In this document: positions 18,790-27,681 of the stretch, piece by piece
Layout: each line of letters starts with the position of its first letter
How positions within the stretch are numbered: position 1 is the first letter of the stretch
DNA from: Lentisphaera profundi
GTDB lineage: Bacteria; Verrucomicrobiota; Lentisphaeria; Lentisphaerales; Lentisphaeraceae
DNA: 64,000 nt
Direction of reading: 5' to 3'
NCBI RefSeq assembly: GCF_028728065.1
Contig: NZ_CP117811.1
Location: 1,116,001 to 1,180,000 of the forward strand
Notes under the pieces: generated by a model
What the model saw: only the letters and a program-made list of their open reading frames with translations
What the model was told of the DNA's origin: nothing
The model's database searches: none
Position numbers and translations under genes: made by a program

Positions 18790-18863
18790 GGGCTCTTAGC
18801 TCAGTTGGTTAGAGCATCCGACTCATAATCGGACGGTCCCGGGTTCAAGTCCCTGAGGGCCCA
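18790..18863 (+). tRNA. tRNA with CAT anticodon (elongator Met or lysidine Ile2)
   Basis: A complete cloverleaf: acceptor GGGCTCT/AGGGCCC, D arm GCTC...GAGC, anticodon stem TCCGA/TCGGA with loop CTCATAA, and TTCAAGT in the T loop; discriminator A, no encoded CCA. The anticodon CAT could be elongator Met or the Ile2 tRNA modified by TilS. C4:G69 in the acceptor leans to Ile2, but this cannot be settled here. It is not initiator-like, since it has a normal first base pair and lacks the GGG/CCC anticodon stem run. Confidence 0.93.
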
Positions 18864-18874
18864 CTCGAAAACAG

Positions 18875-18907
18875 AAGCACTTACAGTAATGTAGGTGCTT
18901 TTTTTTG
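18875..18907 (+). terminator. Terminator of the tRNA gene
   Basis: AAGCACTTACA pairs with TGTAGGTGCTT (one wobble) around GTAA, followed by an eight-base T-run, 12 bases behind the tRNA. Confidence 0.9.
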
Positions 18908-18955
18908 TCCAGAAAATATTGTTTTGTAGAGCTTAGCCCTCGATATAATATGTTT

Positions 18956-19690
18956 TTACTTCTTCTTTTGGGCGTAGATAATGCGGTTCATGGGGGTGAT
19001 TTCGCGGGGGATTTCGGCCCAGCGTACGCGGTAGTCAGCGGCTTCGAGTGCGTAGGTGCGGTGAATATCGAAAGCAGTGGTGAGACCAAGAGCTGTTTGT
19101 AAGCTAAGTGGAGCAGCACAGGCTGAACGGGGATAGCAGCAGGGAAGGATTGCGAGTGGACCACCACTTTTGATTGCAATTGAAATACAGAGATCGGAGA
19201 GTGAGCCACAGGCATGGGCTGATACGATAGAGGCGCCTGGCTCGATCCAATCATCATCGATGGTTATTTTGGCCATGCGATTATCTATTTTTGATTCTAT
19301 CCATGGAGCGACTGAAATTGCAATTTTTATAAGTTTTTGACGACTCTCGGGTTCTTTTTTATCTATGAGGATAACGCGTTCCACTTTTCGTTCAAAGATG
19401 GCAAAGAGCAGGCCTAATAAACCGTGACCACAGCAGAGATCTGCGACGAGTAGAGCCTTACTTGATTTTCGTATACGTTCAAAAAACTCAAAGGTCTCGA
19501 AGACTTCTTTTATGGGAAGAAAGCTCTCTTTGGCAATGGCCTGAAGAAAAGTGTCTTGTAGATTCTCTGAATTAAAATGTTTATCAGTGACATTCAAAAA
19601 GAATGAAGAAGTTGAACTCAGCCATTTCGTATTCTCGAGATTATTGAGCTGAGGAAAAAATTTAAAGCGAGAATTGGGTGCTTGGTTCAC
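18956..19690 (-). CDS. SAM-dependent methyltransferase, Methyltransf_32-like
   Basis: 244 residues. A Rossmann methyltransferase core begins at about residue 78: LLVADLCCGHGLLGLLFA (SAM loop, with CCGHG instead of the usual GCGxG), VILIDKKEPESRQKL (acidic end of strand 2), VSAHACGSLSDLCI, and the LPCCYPRSAC motif. HACG followed by PCCY is typical of the Methyltransf_32 group, whose members include tRNA and protein methyltransferases. The substrate is unknown. It is monocistronic and convergent with the tRNA gene. Confidence 0.78.
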   Translation of the reverse strand: MNQAPNSRFKFFPQLNNLENTKWLSSTSSFFLNVTDKHFNSENLQDTFLQAIAKESFLPIKEVFETFEFFERIRKSSKALLVADLCCGHGLLGLLFAIFERKVERVILIDKKEPESRQKLIKIAISVAPWIESKIDNRMAKITIDDDWIEPGASIVSAHACGSLSDLCISIAIKSGGPLAILPCCYPRSACAAPLSLQTALGLTTAFDIHRTYALEAADYRVRWAEIPREITPMNRIIYAQKKK

Positions 19691-19842
19691 AGTAGCTTTC
19701 CTATTGTTTAACTTAATCCACGCTAATCTCTCTAAGAATCTTCGCCATACGAGAGAAGGATTTTATTATTAAGCACATTGCTTAAAGTTTTTGGTTTGTT
19801 ATGTCGATCATGAAAATTTTGTGTTTTATGTCGAACAATTTA

Positions 19843-19868
19843 AAAGCCGCAGTGAAATCACTGCGGCT
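19843..19868 (-). terminator. Terminator of ppc
   Basis: AAGCCGCAGTGA and TCACTGCGGCTT pair perfectly around AA; the minus-strand transcript then meets a short U-run. It lies 27 bases past the ppc stop. Confidence 0.85.
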
Positions 19869-19894
19869 TCTTGATTTGTTATTGAAGGGGGAGT

Positions 19895-22543
19895 TTAGCC
19901 CGTGTTTTTCATGGCAGCAGCAATACCGGCAATAGTAGCCATAACCGCATCTTCTAAGACAGGGTCGCCATCTTGATTTTCTTTGTAGAGACGACGCATG
20001 ACTTCACCCTGGAGGTAATTCAGCGTGTCGGCATAAGGGTTGCGGACTTTGATTGAAGCGCGTAAAGCAATACGATCTTCTTGGGCACTGAGGCCCGCCA
20101 CAACATCTTCGGAAACGGCGATAGTTTGTTTGAGCTTATCACGTAATTCAATACCAAGGTCTTTAACATCATCATCGGCAAGTAGTTCTTCGTAATAAGC
20201 CGATACACGGTAATCAGTTTTCACTAAAACCATATCAAGCATATCCATAATGAAGTAGAAGAAAGGCCATTCCTGAATCATTTCTTGAATGAGGTCGTAA
20301 TGACCTTCTTTCAGTGCTTCGTCTAAGGCTTCGCCAATGCCGAGCCAAGCAGGAAGCATTGAGCGAGTTTGAGTCCATGCAAAAATCCAAGGAATCGCAC
20401 GAAGTGATTCAATGCCGCCAGATTTTTTGCGCTTGGCAGGACGACTCCCAATATGGAGACGACCGAGTTCTTGCTCTGGCGTCACTTGACGAAAGTATTT
20501 CACAAAGTTTTCACGACCGCGAACAATGTCACGATAAGCATCACAGGATGTCTTGGACATGCTGTCCATAATATCGCGCCACTCTTGTTTAGGAAGAGGT
20601 GGCTTAGCTAGGGTAGCTTGCAATACTGCAGCAATGTAGAGATGAAGGTTATAGCAGGCGGCATCAGCAGTGGAATACTTTTGCTGAATAACTTCACCTT
20701 GCTCAGTAACACGCATACGGCCAGCAACAGTACCAGGAGGCTGTGACATAAGTGCATGTTCAACAGGTCCGCCACCGCGACCGACAGAGCCACCGCGACC
20801 ATGGAAAAGTGTGAGTTTCACATTATGATTTTTAGAGACTGTATGAAGAGCTTCCTGGGCAGTGTATTGGGCCCAGCTCGCAGCTAGTTTACCAGCATCT
20901 TTACCTGAGTCGGAGTAACCAATCATCACTTCTTGAGCACCATCAATATTGTTTTTGTACCAATCAATACTGAAGAGTTGCTCCATGATGTCGCCAGAGT
21001 TCTCTAAATCTTCAAGAGTTTCAAAGAGCGGAGCGACACGTAGAGGATTTTGAACACCGCATTCTTTTTGGAGGAGGTGAACGGCGAGAACATCTGAAGC
21101 GGTCCTAGCCATAGAGATGACATAAGCACCAAGAGCTTCAGGAGGCTGTTGGGCGATAGTTTTTACCGTATCAACAACTTCTTGGCATTCTTCATCAAAA
21201 GCCATGTTACTTGGCATGAGAGGGCGTTTGTTTTGAAGTTCACGAACAAGGAATTCTTGCTTTTTATCTTCAGGCCAGTCAGCGTAAGAACCTTCGCCGA
21301 GATATTCGGTAATGGCATTGATGACATTCATGTGACGTGTAGATTCTTGGCGAATATCCAAATTAAGGATATTGAGTCCAAAGCAACTCAAACGACGCAT
21401 AAGATCAAGAAGACTCGCATCAGCTAAGCGCTTACCGCTTGTTTCCGCAAGAGATCTGTGGCAGATATTGAGAGCTTCACGCAGTTCTTCAATATCTTCC
21501 ATGAGTGGGAGAGAGGACTTATAGACTTCGCCTTCGAGTTGAGCTTGAGCCCATTTTTTAGTTTCTAGAAAACGCGCACGGAAGGGACGTAAAAAAGCAC
21601 GGTAGGGTTCATGTGCATCACCAACGATTGCTCTAAGTTCATCTGAACATGAAGTTGAGGAAATACACTGAATGGCATTGTTGATTGATTGATAGTAGAG
21701 TTCGGCAGCGGTCCAGCGATTTAATAAGCAGACACGCTCAGTGGTCTCAAATGTGACATTTGGATTTCCATCACGGTCTCCGCCCATCCATGAAGCAAAT
21801 TTTATTGGTGAAGCCCAATTAGGAAGTTTTTGGCCGGTATATTTCTCGAGGATATTATCGAGTTCACGCATGAAACGCGGGATCGCATCCCAAACAGTAT
21901 CTTCGATAATCGCTAGACCCCATTTAGCTTCTTCAAAAGGAGTGGGGCGAATACGACGAATTTCATCTGATTCCCAGAGAGATGTAATCAGGATAGAGAG
22001 ACTATCATTCACTTCTCTGATTTCCGAAGGAGTGAGGTGGTGATGATCTTTGTTGTCGAGCAGCTGACTGATTTTAGCATGTTTATGAAGAAGAGTACGA
22101 CGCTTAACCTCAGTTGGGTGAGCAGTCATAACCAATTCGATATTCATGTTGGCAATGGTGTTATTGACTTCTTCTTTAGTACGACCATCAGCGAGAAGCT
22201 GAGGAATGATTTGAGTCAGTTGCGTCAAATGCTTAGTTAAAGAATCTTCATCATAGAGCTTGAGCTCATTCATGCTGTGATGACCTTCAGTAATATTCGC
22301 CAAATTGAGGAATTGACCGAAAGCACGAGTCATGTTTTTGATTTCTTCGTTTGAGAGGGTGCGAATAAGTTCTTTGAGTTCTTTATCAGCCGCTTCGTCG
22401 TTTTTTTTGCGTGCACGCTTTGAGAGTAGTCGAATTTGCTCGAGTTTAACAAAGAATTCTTCGCCAACTTGCTCTTTAATCGTTTCGCCTAAAAGCGCAC
22501 CGAGCATTTTGATATCTTGTTTGAGGGGGGATTTTTTGCTCAA
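19895..22543 (-). CDS. ppc: Phosphoenolpyruvate carboxylase
   Basis: 882 residues, full length. It carboxylates PEP with bicarbonate to oxaloacetate to refill the TCA cycle. Signatures: MTAHPTEVKRRTLLHKH with the catalytic histidine, SWMGGDRDGNPNVT, LDIRQES, MIGYSDSGKDAG, LFHGRGGSVGRGGGP and the invariant C-terminal KNTG (here MKNTG). Single gene with its own terminator. Confidence 0.97.
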   Translation of the reverse strand: MSKKSPLKQDIKMLGALLGETIKEQVGEEFFVKLEQIRLLSKRARKKNDEAADKELKELIRTLSNEEIKNMTRAFGQFLNLANITEGHHSMNELKLYDEDSLTKHLTQLTQIIPQLLADGRTKEEVNNTIANMNIELVMTAHPTEVKRRTLLHKHAKISQLLDNKDHHHLTPSEIREVNDSLSILITSLWESDEIRRIRPTPFEEAKWGLAIIEDTVWDAIPRFMRELDNILEKYTGQKLPNWASPIKFASWMGGDRDGNPNVTFETTERVCLLNRWTAAELYYQSINNAIQCISSTSCSDELRAIVGDAHEPYRAFLRPFRARFLETKKWAQAQLEGEVYKSSLPLMEDIEELREALNICHRSLAETSGKRLADASLLDLMRRLSCFGLNILNLDIRQESTRHMNVINAITEYLGEGSYADWPEDKKQEFLVRELQNKRPLMPSNMAFDEECQEVVDTVKTIAQQPPEALGAYVISMARTASDVLAVHLLQKECGVQNPLRVAPLFETLEDLENSGDIMEQLFSIDWYKNNIDGAQEVMIGYSDSGKDAGKLAASWAQYTAQEALHTVSKNHNVKLTLFHGRGGSVGRGGGPVEHALMSQPPGTVAGRMRVTEQGEVIQQKYSTADAACYNLHLYIAAVLQATLAKPPLPKQEWRDIMDSMSKTSCDAYRDIVRGRENFVKYFRQVTPEQELGRLHIGSRPAKRKKSGGIESLRAIPWIFAWTQTRSMLPAWLGIGEALDEALKEGHYDLIQEMIQEWPFFYFIMDMLDMVLVKTDYRVSAYYEELLADDDVKDLGIELRDKLKQTIAVSEDVVAGLSAQEDRIALRASIKVRNPYADTLNYLQGEVMRRLYKENQDGDPVLEDAVMATIAGIAAAMKNTG

Positions 22544-22659
22544 AATGATGATCCTGATTTATATTTTATTAATTTCTAGCGTATGTATAGACGGATTTTA
22601 ACTTATGTCACCTGTTGTGACAGACTTAAGCCCTATTATGTGCCGGGAGTGAAGCAATA

Positions 22660-22692
22660 AAAAGGCTTATGCCATAGAAGTATAAGCCTTTT
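22660..22692 (-). terminator. Terminator of the polyamine operon
   Basis: AAAAGGCTTAT and ATAAGCCTTTT form an 11-bp stem; the A-run on its left gives a U-run to minus-strand transcripts from the gene ending at 22697. Confidence 0.85.
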
Positions 22693-22696
22693 GAAA

Positions 22697-23872
22697 CTAG
22701 AGTTCTTTCACTGTCCAGGGAAGACCAAATTCTACGAGCATATCCATGAAAGGATCTGGATCGAGTTCTTCCATGTTAAAGACGCCTTCGCCATTCCAAA
22801 TACCTTTAGCTAGTAAGGCTGTGCCAATAGCGGCAGGCACGCCTGTGGTGTATGAGATGGCTTGGGAACCAAGTTCCTCGAAACAGGCTTCGTGCTTACA
22901 GATGTTATAGATATAGATAGATTTTTCTTTACCATCTTTAGTGCCTTTGATGATATTGCCTATGCAAGTTCTACCCTGACTAGATTTGCCTAAGTCACCG
23001 GGGTTGGGTAAGACTGCTTTCAGGAATTGCAAAGGAACAATTTTCTGTCCTTGGTATTCAATTTCATCGATACGGGTCATGCCGACGTTTTGCAAGACTT
23101 CTAAATGCTTGAGGTAGTTATCTGAAAAACTCATCCAAAACTGAGCTTTTTTAATGGTCGGGATATGCTTGGTTAAAGATTCCAATTCTTCGTGATACAT
23201 CCGATAAATATTAAAAGTGCCGACGCCCTCAGGACAAGTGTACTCTTGTTTTAGGGACATAGCGAGAGTTTCTACAAATTGTCCATTTTCCCAATGACGG
23301 CATTCTGCTGTAACTTCACGGATGTTGATTTCGGGATTAAAGTTTGTTGCAAAAGCTTGGCCATGATCACCGCCATTAACATCTATAATATCGAGTTCAG
23401 TGATTTCATCAAAGTGATGTTTAAGTGCCCAAGAAGTGAAGATATTGGTCACGCCAGGATCGAAACCAGAGCCGAGCAGGGCAAAAAGTCCCGCTTTTTT
23501 AAAGCGTTCTTGATAATCCCATTGCCATTTATATTCGAATCTTGCAGTGTCAAGGGGCTCGTAGTTTGCGGTGTCAACATAGTGAACGCCACATTCTAGA
23601 CAAGCATCCATGATGGTTAAGTCTTGATAAGGCAGGGCCACGTTAAGGACGATGTCGGGCTTGAAGTCTTTCATGAGGGTGACTAATTCAGGGACTTTAT
23701 CAGCATCCACTTGGGCAGTATCGATGGATTCTTTTGCGAGTGCCGCAATCGCATCGCATTTTGATAAAGTGCGCGAAGCCAGCATAATCTCGGAGAATGC
23801 TCCTGTTTGGATACATTTTAAGGTGGCAACTTGGCTGACGCCACCGGCGCCAATGATAAGTAATCTAGACAT
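22697..23872 (-). CDS. Carboxynorspermidine/carboxyspermidine synthase (saccharopine dehydrogenase-like)
   Basis: 391 residues. Rossmann start LLIIGAGGVSQVATLKCIQ, then VNVALPYQDLTIMDACLECGVHYVDTANYE, GSGFDPGVTNIF and YTTGVPAAIGTALLA, matching the Lys9-like family members that join aspartate semialdehyde to a diamine. In the alternative spermidine route carboxyspermidine is formed here and decarboxylated by NspC/CANSDC. Its place 10 bases behind speA supports a polyamine role rather than lysine metabolism. NspC is not in the window. Confidence 0.85.
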   Translation of the reverse strand: MSRLLIIGAGGVSQVATLKCIQTGAFSEIMLASRTLSKCDAIAALAKESIDTAQVDADKVPELVTLMKDFKPDIVLNVALPYQDLTIMDACLECGVHYVDTANYEPLDTARFEYKWQWDYQERFKKAGLFALLGSGFDPGVTNIFTSWALKHHFDEITELDIIDVNGGDHGQAFATNFNPEINIREVTAECRHWENGQFVETLAMSLKQEYTCPEGVGTFNIYRMYHEELESLTKHIPTIKKAQFWMSFSDNYLKHLEVLQNVGMTRIDEIEYQGQKIVPLQFLKAVLPNPGDLGKSSQGRTCIGNIIKGTKDGKEKSIYIYNICKHEACFEELGSQAISYTTGVPAAIGTALLAKGIWNGEGVFNMEELDPDPFMDMLVEFGLPWTVKEL

Positions 23873-23882
23873 AATAAATTCC

Positions 23883-25784
23883 TTAGTTTTGAGTGTCGAG
23901 ATAAGTGTATTGCTTTAAACAATTTTCGTAAAAATCTATGTGTTTCACTCCCATGCGGGATTGAATTAGGCCGGCTTTTATGTTTTTGTCGATCTCTTTT
24001 TTGATAGTTTGAGCCATCACAGCGGGGTTGTATTGCATGGTACTGAGTACGTCGCCACAAGCACCACCATGGATGACTTCATCAATGTAGAAACCACTGT
24101 CATCATCTTTATCGGCATAAACGTGGACTTCGTGTAAACGGCCAAATAAATTATGCATAACTCCCATGACATCTTGGTAAGCACCGGTGAGGAAAATCCC
24201 GATGTGGTAGGATTCCTCAGCTTTTATTTTGTGAAGTTTAATGGTTTCGGAGAGTCCCTCTGGACCTAAGAATTGCTTGATTTGACCATCGGAATCACAA
24301 GTGATATCACAGAGCTTACAATCTTCTTCAGGGACTTCATTGAGGCGTTGTAGAGGCATGATGGGCAATATTTGGTCGATGGCCCAAACGTCGGCAGCTG
24401 ATTGGAAAACGGAGAAATTACAGAGGTATTGTTTAGCGCGACTCTTTTCGAGTTCTTGTAAATCTTCGGGGATGAAATCTTTTTGTTTAAGTAGAAGACT
24501 GATTTGATCCATGACTTGCCAGTAAATATTTTCAATTGCGGCCATTTGTTCTAGTTCTAAAATGCCCAGCTTGAATGCCTGCATCGATTCAGCTTTAATT
24601 TGCTTGGCATCATTGAGCATTTCCTGGCAATTATCTATGCTGAGTTCATCTAGAGTCGAACGCATATTTTGCAAGAGGTAATGATCTTTGTCAGTGGCTT
24701 CAAGAACAAAATCTTCGTGGTGTTTCTTTTTGATGTCAATGACATTGGTGACGACACAGGAATGATGTGCAGTAATAGCGCGACCACTCTCAGTCACAAT
24801 GGTGGGGTGCGGGACATGTTCATCATCACAGATTTGTTTAATGGAAAGAACTAAATCCATGGCGTATTCATCTAAGCGATAATTGCGTGATGAATCCGTG
24901 CTCGAGCGACTACCATCATAATCAATAGCTAGGCCGCCACCGGCATCGATGTATTCTATATTGACACCCATTTTTGCGATCTTCGCATAAACTCGTGAAC
25001 CTTCGATGATGGCTTCTTTGATAGTTTTGATGTCTGCAATCTGACTGCCCATGTGAAAATGAAGAAGTTTTACACAATCAAGCATAGCTTCATCTTCGAG
25101 GATATTAAGAGATTTAATAATTTCTAAAATGGATAAGCCAAATTTTGCTTTGTCGCCAGTGGAAGAAGCCCATTTACCACGACTCTCAGATGAAAGTTTT
25201 AAGCGCAAGCCAATGAGGGGGCGTATATTTTGCTCTCTGGAGACTTCGAGCAGTAATTTGAGTTCACTGAAATTCTCTATGACAATAAAGCATTTACGTC
25301 CCATTTTTACACCGAGTAAGCCCAGCCGCATAAAGTCGCGATCTTTATAACCATTCAGTATGGTGAGGCTATTGCTATTGGTGTTATAGGCGAGGACCGC
25401 AAGGATTTCAGGTTTGGATCCAGCCTCTAAGCCGAAATCAAATTCTTGACCTGCTTCGACGATTTCTTCGACGACTTCGCGCATCTGATTAACTTTGATG
25501 GGATAAACACCACGGTATTCACCTTGGTAATCAAGTTCTTTAATGGCCTGCTGAAACGCGAGGTTTAAGTTGCGGACTTGAGCACGGAGTACATCGTGAA
25601 AACGAATAACTAAGGGGAGGCTTAAGCCTTGAGATTTGACTTCATCAATAACATTGTTGAGTGGGATTTGTAAGCCACTTTCATCTTGAAATGGAAGTAC
25701 GCAGACTTCACCCCGTTCGTTAATGTGAAAAAATGAATCAGACCAACGTTGGATATTGTACTGTTGTTGAGGATCCCAAGGCAT
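23883..25784 (-). CDS. speA: Biosynthetic arginine decarboxylase (PLP)
   Basis: 633 residues from ATG 25784. The frame extends to 25835, but that would overlap efpL by 41 bases, and the family core (YNIQRWSDSFFHINERGEVCV) begins right after 25784. It converts arginine to agmatine, the first step of the plant/bacterial putrescine route. The PLP lysine is in GVYPIKVNQ, followed by GLEAGSKPE, LHFHMGSQI, DAGGGLAIDY, ESGRAITAHHS and GACGDVLSTMQY. It is the middle gene of efpL-speA-carboxynorspermidine synthase, with gaps of only 10 bases. Confidence 0.95.
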   Translation of the reverse strand: MPWDPQQQYNIQRWSDSFFHINERGEVCVLPFQDESGLQIPLNNVIDEVKSQGLSLPLVIRFHDVLRAQVRNLNLAFQQAIKELDYQGEYRGVYPIKVNQMREVVEEIVEAGQEFDFGLEAGSKPEILAVLAYNTNSNSLTILNGYKDRDFMRLGLLGVKMGRKCFIVIENFSELKLLLEVSREQNIRPLIGLRLKLSSESRGKWASSTGDKAKFGLSILEIIKSLNILEDEAMLDCVKLLHFHMGSQIADIKTIKEAIIEGSRVYAKIAKMGVNIEYIDAGGGLAIDYDGSRSSTDSSRNYRLDEYAMDLVLSIKQICDDEHVPHPTIVTESGRAITAHHSCVVTNVIDIKKKHHEDFVLEATDKDHYLLQNMRSTLDELSIDNCQEMLNDAKQIKAESMQAFKLGILELEQMAAIENIYWQVMDQISLLLKQKDFIPEDLQELEKSRAKQYLCNFSVFQSAADVWAIDQILPIMPLQRLNEVPEEDCKLCDITCDSDGQIKQFLGPEGLSETIKLHKIKAEESYHIGIFLTGAYQDVMGVMHNLFGRLHEVHVYADKDDDSGFYIDEVIHGGACGDVLSTMQYNPAVMAQTIKKEIDKNIKAGLIQSRMGVKHIDFYENCLKQYTYLDTQN

Positions 25785-25794
25785 AGAGTGATAC

Positions 25795-26361
25795 TTATTT
25801 TGCGCGTGAAAGAAACTCGCCTGTACGCGTGTCAACTTTGATGGCTTCGCCAGATTCTAAGTATTCAGGAACTTGAATATGGAAGCCCGTTTCTAATACT
25901 GCATTTTTCGTTCTCGCCGTGGCGGAAGCTGATTTAATACAGGGATCACATTCAGTAACAGTAAGTTGAACTGTGTCGGGAAGTGTAACAGTTTTTACAA
26001 TGCCGTCGATGAGTAAGGCCGTAAGTTCCATGCCTTCAACAAGGAAGTTTTTATCATCAGCAAGGAAATCTAAGTTAAGGCCGAACTGATCGTAAGTTTC
26101 CAAATCCATGAAGATATAGTTCTCGCCTTCGATGTAAGAGAATTCTACTGGGCGTTTTTCGTATTCGCCTTCTTTAAGCATTTCATCACTTTTAAAGCTA
26201 TGATCAGTTTTCTGGCCAGTGATTAAATCGCGAGTACGGATTTTATAAAGAGTGCTACCACCACGAGCGGAAGGACTTTGGCAAGTAATTGTATCTACCA
26301 TATGGAGTTTTCCATTGATATCTAAAACGGAATTTTTCTTGATTTTTGAAGCTTGGATCAT
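25795..26361 (-). CDS. efpL: Elongation factor P-like protein EfpL (YeiP type)
   Basis: 188 residues with the three beta-barrel domains of EF-P. The tip of the first-domain loop reads QSPSARGGSTLYK, with Arg33 where canonical EF-P has the modified lysine. QSPSARG and the ending KGASASARTK-like segment (IKSASATARTKNAVLETG) are hallmarks of the EfpL/YeiP subfamily, which relieves ribosome stalling without lysine modification. It leads the polyamine operon. Polyamine-linked control of EF-P type factors is known elsewhere, so the pairing is suggestive. Confidence 0.9.
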   Translation of the reverse strand: MIQASKIKKNSVLDINGKLHMVDTITCQSPSARGGSTLYKIRTRDLITGQKTDHSFKSDEMLKEGEYEKRPVEFSYIEGENYIFMDLETYDQFGLNLDFLADDKNFLVEGMELTALLIDGIVKTVTLPDTVQLTVTECDPCIKSASATARTKNAVLETGFHIQVPEYLESGEAIKVDTRTGEFLSRAK

Positions 26362-26436
26362 GGCTATCTCATTTTTTGTGTTATTTAAGCTTTGATTAAC
26401 TTAGCTCATCTATAGAGTTCCTAAAAGGTCAAAAAA

Positions 26437-26463
26437 AAAGCCCAGGTAAGAACCTAGGCTTTT
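26437..26463 (-). terminator. Terminator of the DAHP synthase gene
   Basis: AAAGCCCAGGT and ACCTAGGCTTT form an 11-position stem with one mismatch around AAGA; the A-run at 26431-26439 supplies the minus-strand U-run. Confidence 0.82.
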
Positions 26464-26479
26464 AGATCTTCGAGAAGAT

Positions 26480-27523
26480 TTATGCGAGCTCAGCAGCAGC
26501 CGTTCTAAGAAGTTCTGCAGTTCGGTCCCAATCTAAACATTTATCAGTGATTGAAACGCCGTATTTGAGGTCGCGTAAATTTGGAGGTATGGATTGGTTG
26601 CCTTCGCCGATGTTACTCTCGAGCATTACACCTTTGATTTTGCCAGGTGTTTCATTGATTTGAGCAATGATATCTTTGAGTACAGGGATTTGCTTGTTGT
26701 GATCTTTTGATGAGTTGGCATGTGAGCAGTCAACGACAATAGCAGCGTCAATTCCACGGTCTTTAATAGCGTCGACACATTGAGCAATGGATGCAGCATC
26801 GTAGTTTGGTCCATCATGTCCACCGCGTAAAACGAGGTGTCCGTGTGGATTACCAGTAGTTGAAACAACAGATGAACGACCATTTGCATCGATACCTAGA
26901 AAATGTTGTGGGAGGCGACTTGATTGAATTGCGTTGAGCGCAACTTCGAAGCTACCATCAGTACTATTCTTGAAGCCTACAGGCATGGAAAGACCACTGG
27001 CCATTTCACGGTGAGTTTGTGATTCAGTGGTACGTGCGCCAATGGCGGCCCATGAAACGAGGTCAGAGAGGTACTGAGGAACAATTGGGTCGAGAAACTC
27101 AGTAGCTGTTGCTAAACCTAGAGTAGCAATTTCGCGAAGAATCTCACGACCAAGGACTACGCCTTCTTCAATAGCATAAGAATTATTGATATGAGGATCA
27201 TTGATTAAGCCTTTCCAGCCACCAATAGTTCTTGGCTTTTCGAAATAAACTCGCATAACGATAAAAATTTTATCATTGAGTTCTTTTTGGAGCTCAGTGA
27301 GACGTGTAGCGTAATCCAAAGCAATTTCTTTGCTATGAATTGAGCATGGGCCAGTGATGACCATGAGGCGTTTATCTTCGCCATTGAGGATTTTTACGAT
27401 TGTATCGCGGCCGTTTTGAATTGCTTTTGCAGCTTCATCAGTTACGGGTACAGTCTCACGAATAACTGCAGGAGCAGATAAAGGTGTGATTTTAGCTATG
27501 TGTATATTATTTAAGTCGCTCAT
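26480..27523 (-). CDS. aroG: 3-deoxy-7-phosphoheptulonate (DAHP) synthase, type I
   Basis: 347 residues. It condenses PEP and erythrose 4-phosphate, the entry step of aromatic amino acid synthesis. Signatures of the AroF/G/H class: VITGPCSIHS, MRVYFEKPRTIGGWKGLINDP, GARTTESQTHREMASGLSMPVGFKN, TTGNPHGHLVLRGG, VVDCSHANSSKDH and GVMLESNIGEGNQ. The regulatory amino acid cannot be told from sequence. It is divergent from purF across ~160 bp. Confidence 0.96.
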   Translation of the reverse strand: MSDLNNIHIAKITPLSAPAVIRETVPVTDEAAKAIQNGRDTIVKILNGEDKRLMVITGPCSIHSKEIALDYATRLTELQKELNDKIFIVMRVYFEKPRTIGGWKGLINDPHINNSYAIEEGVVLGREILREIATLGLATATEFLDPIVPQYLSDLVSWAAIGARTTESQTHREMASGLSMPVGFKNSTDGSFEVALNAIQSSRLPQHFLGIDANGRSSVVSTTGNPHGHLVLRGGHDGPNYDAASIAQCVDAIKDRGIDAAIVVDCSHANSSKDHNKQIPVLKDIIAQINETPGKIKGVMLESNIGEGNQSIPPNLRDLKYGVSITDKCLDWDRTAELLRTAAAELA

Positions 27524-27681
27524 TATTTTCTCTATATAATGTTAAAAAAATTCATGCTCCTATAAAAAACCTTTTATGAGATTCGTCAAGCTCTTTGCAT
27601 ACAGTCTTGACAAAAGCATTGTCATTTCTATATTCACTAACTTTAAATTAACTTAGCATAATTCAGGTATAGACATAATTT

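Noticed and set aside
18790-18863. Initiator tRNA-Met
   Set aside because: It has a paired first position and lacks the three G:C pairs typical of the initiator anticodon stem.
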